A stretch of 5,018 nucleotides of DNA, from the NCBI GenBank assembly GCA_016789205.1, contig JAEURF010000134.1, positions 1 through 5,018 of the forward strand. Reading direction: 5' to 3'. Position 1 is the first letter of the stretch; the number at the start of each line of letters is the position of its first letter. Below the pieces are notes generated by a model. That model ran no database searches, was not told the origin of the DNA, and was given only the letters and a program-made list of their open reading frames with translations. Below are positions 4,764 through 5,018 of this stretch, one piece after another. The position numbers and the translations under genes were made by a program. Source of the DNA: Anaerolineales bacterium (lineage in GTDB: Bacteria; Chloroflexota; Anaerolineae; Anaerolineales; Villigracilaceae).

Positions 4764-5018
4764 ATGACCGAACTACCCATCTACCCGCTGACAAACGAAC
4801 ACAAAATGCTTCGAGATGCGGCGCGTGATTTTGCACAAAAAGAAATTGCACCCATCGCGGCAGAGTTTGACGAAAGCGGAGAATTTCCATCCGAAACTAT
4901 CAAGAAAATGGGCGAACTTGGATTCATGGGCATTGAAGTATCAGAGCAATATGGCGGCGCAGGCATGGACTCACTGGCTTATGTGCTTGCATTAGAAGAA
5001 ATCTGCAAAGTAGATGCG
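4764..5018 (+). CDS. acyl-CoA dehydrogenase, N-terminal 85 codons, runs off right edge
   Basis: This is a flavoenzyme that introduces a C2-C3 double bond into acyl-CoA thioesters, as in beta-oxidation or branched-chain amino acid breakdown, passing electrons to electron-transfer flavoprotein. The visible part is the N-terminal helical domain. It has LTNEHKMLRDAARDFAQKEI (residues 9-28), then FDESGEFP, then a GELGFMGIEVSEQYGGAGMD stretch, a hallmark of the family, and LALEEICKVDA at the window edge. The family is normally about 380 residues; the flavin-binding middle and the catalytic glutamate lie outside the window, so substrate chain length cannot be told. Start ATG 4764 has GGAG 9 nt upstream. 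It is transcribed away from ydcS, and a functional link to polyamine uptake is not shown. Codon use looks like that of its neighbours. Confidence 0.93.
   Translation, partial: MTELPIYPLTNEHKMLRDAARDFAQKEIAPIAAEFDESGEFPSETIKKMGELGFMGIEVSEQYGGAGMDSLAYVLALEEICKVDA

Noticed and set aside
4781..4966. 61-codon minus-strand open frame opposite the dehydrogenase gene
   Set aside because: It is the antisense shadow of a clear acyl-CoA dehydrogenase N-terminus and has no supporting features.

Overview
The window holds a complete four-gene ABC importer on the minus strand. It is flanked by the first 85 codons of an acyl-CoA dehydrogenase gene (plus strand, running off the right edge) and the first 59 codons of a SET-domain protein gene (minus strand, running off the left edge). 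The importer genes, read right to left, are a substrate-binding lipoprotein, an ATPase and two permeases. All four resemble E. coli YdcS, YdcT, YdcU and YdcV respectively, in the same order. That points to a putrescine/polyamine-type importer of the PotFGHI/PotABCD family.

The DNA is moderately AT-rich, with long T and A runs between genes. The binding protein has a lipobox (L-S-A-C) followed by a glycine-rich linker instead of a freely released signal peptide, which fits a single-membrane cell. The dispersed palindromic repeats, the SET-domain protein and the acyl-CoA dehydrogenase N-terminus together suggest Chloroflexota, perhaps Anaerolineae. This is an inference from style, not a proven placement.

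Layout. 1-177 (-): SET-domain gene start. 178-400: no firmly supported gene; it holds short repeats, a plus-strand hairpin followed by nine T, and a dispersed repeat ('GCGAGGAGCG...GCGACGAAGCAATC' type on the minus strand) that abuts the ydcV stop codon and doubles as a plausible terminator. 401-1207 (-): ydcV. 1197-2102 (-): ydcU. 2104-3144 (-): ydcT. 3145-3293: a -10 box almost touching the ydcT start, a long palindromic repeat and a 17-bp terminator hairpin. 3294-4469 (-): ydcS. 4470-4763: divergent control region with a good sigma-70 promoter for ydcS, a roughly 120-nt leader with two overlapping mini-ORFs, and a TATAAT box for the dehydrogenase. 4764-5018 (+): acyl-CoA dehydrogenase.

How it works together. 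YdcS should capture the ligand outside the membrane. YdcU and YdcV form the channel and YdcT powers it. ydcT, ydcU and ydcV are tightly coupled (1-nt gap, then an 11-nt overlap). ydcS is separated from them by a strong terminator and a palindromic repeat, so the binding protein is probably made in excess. ydcT may also be transcribed from its own, nearly leaderless promoter. I do not see a dramatic new system. The most unusual points are the ydcS leader mini-ORFs, the leaderless-looking ydcT start, the repeat inside the operon and the SET-domain neighbour.
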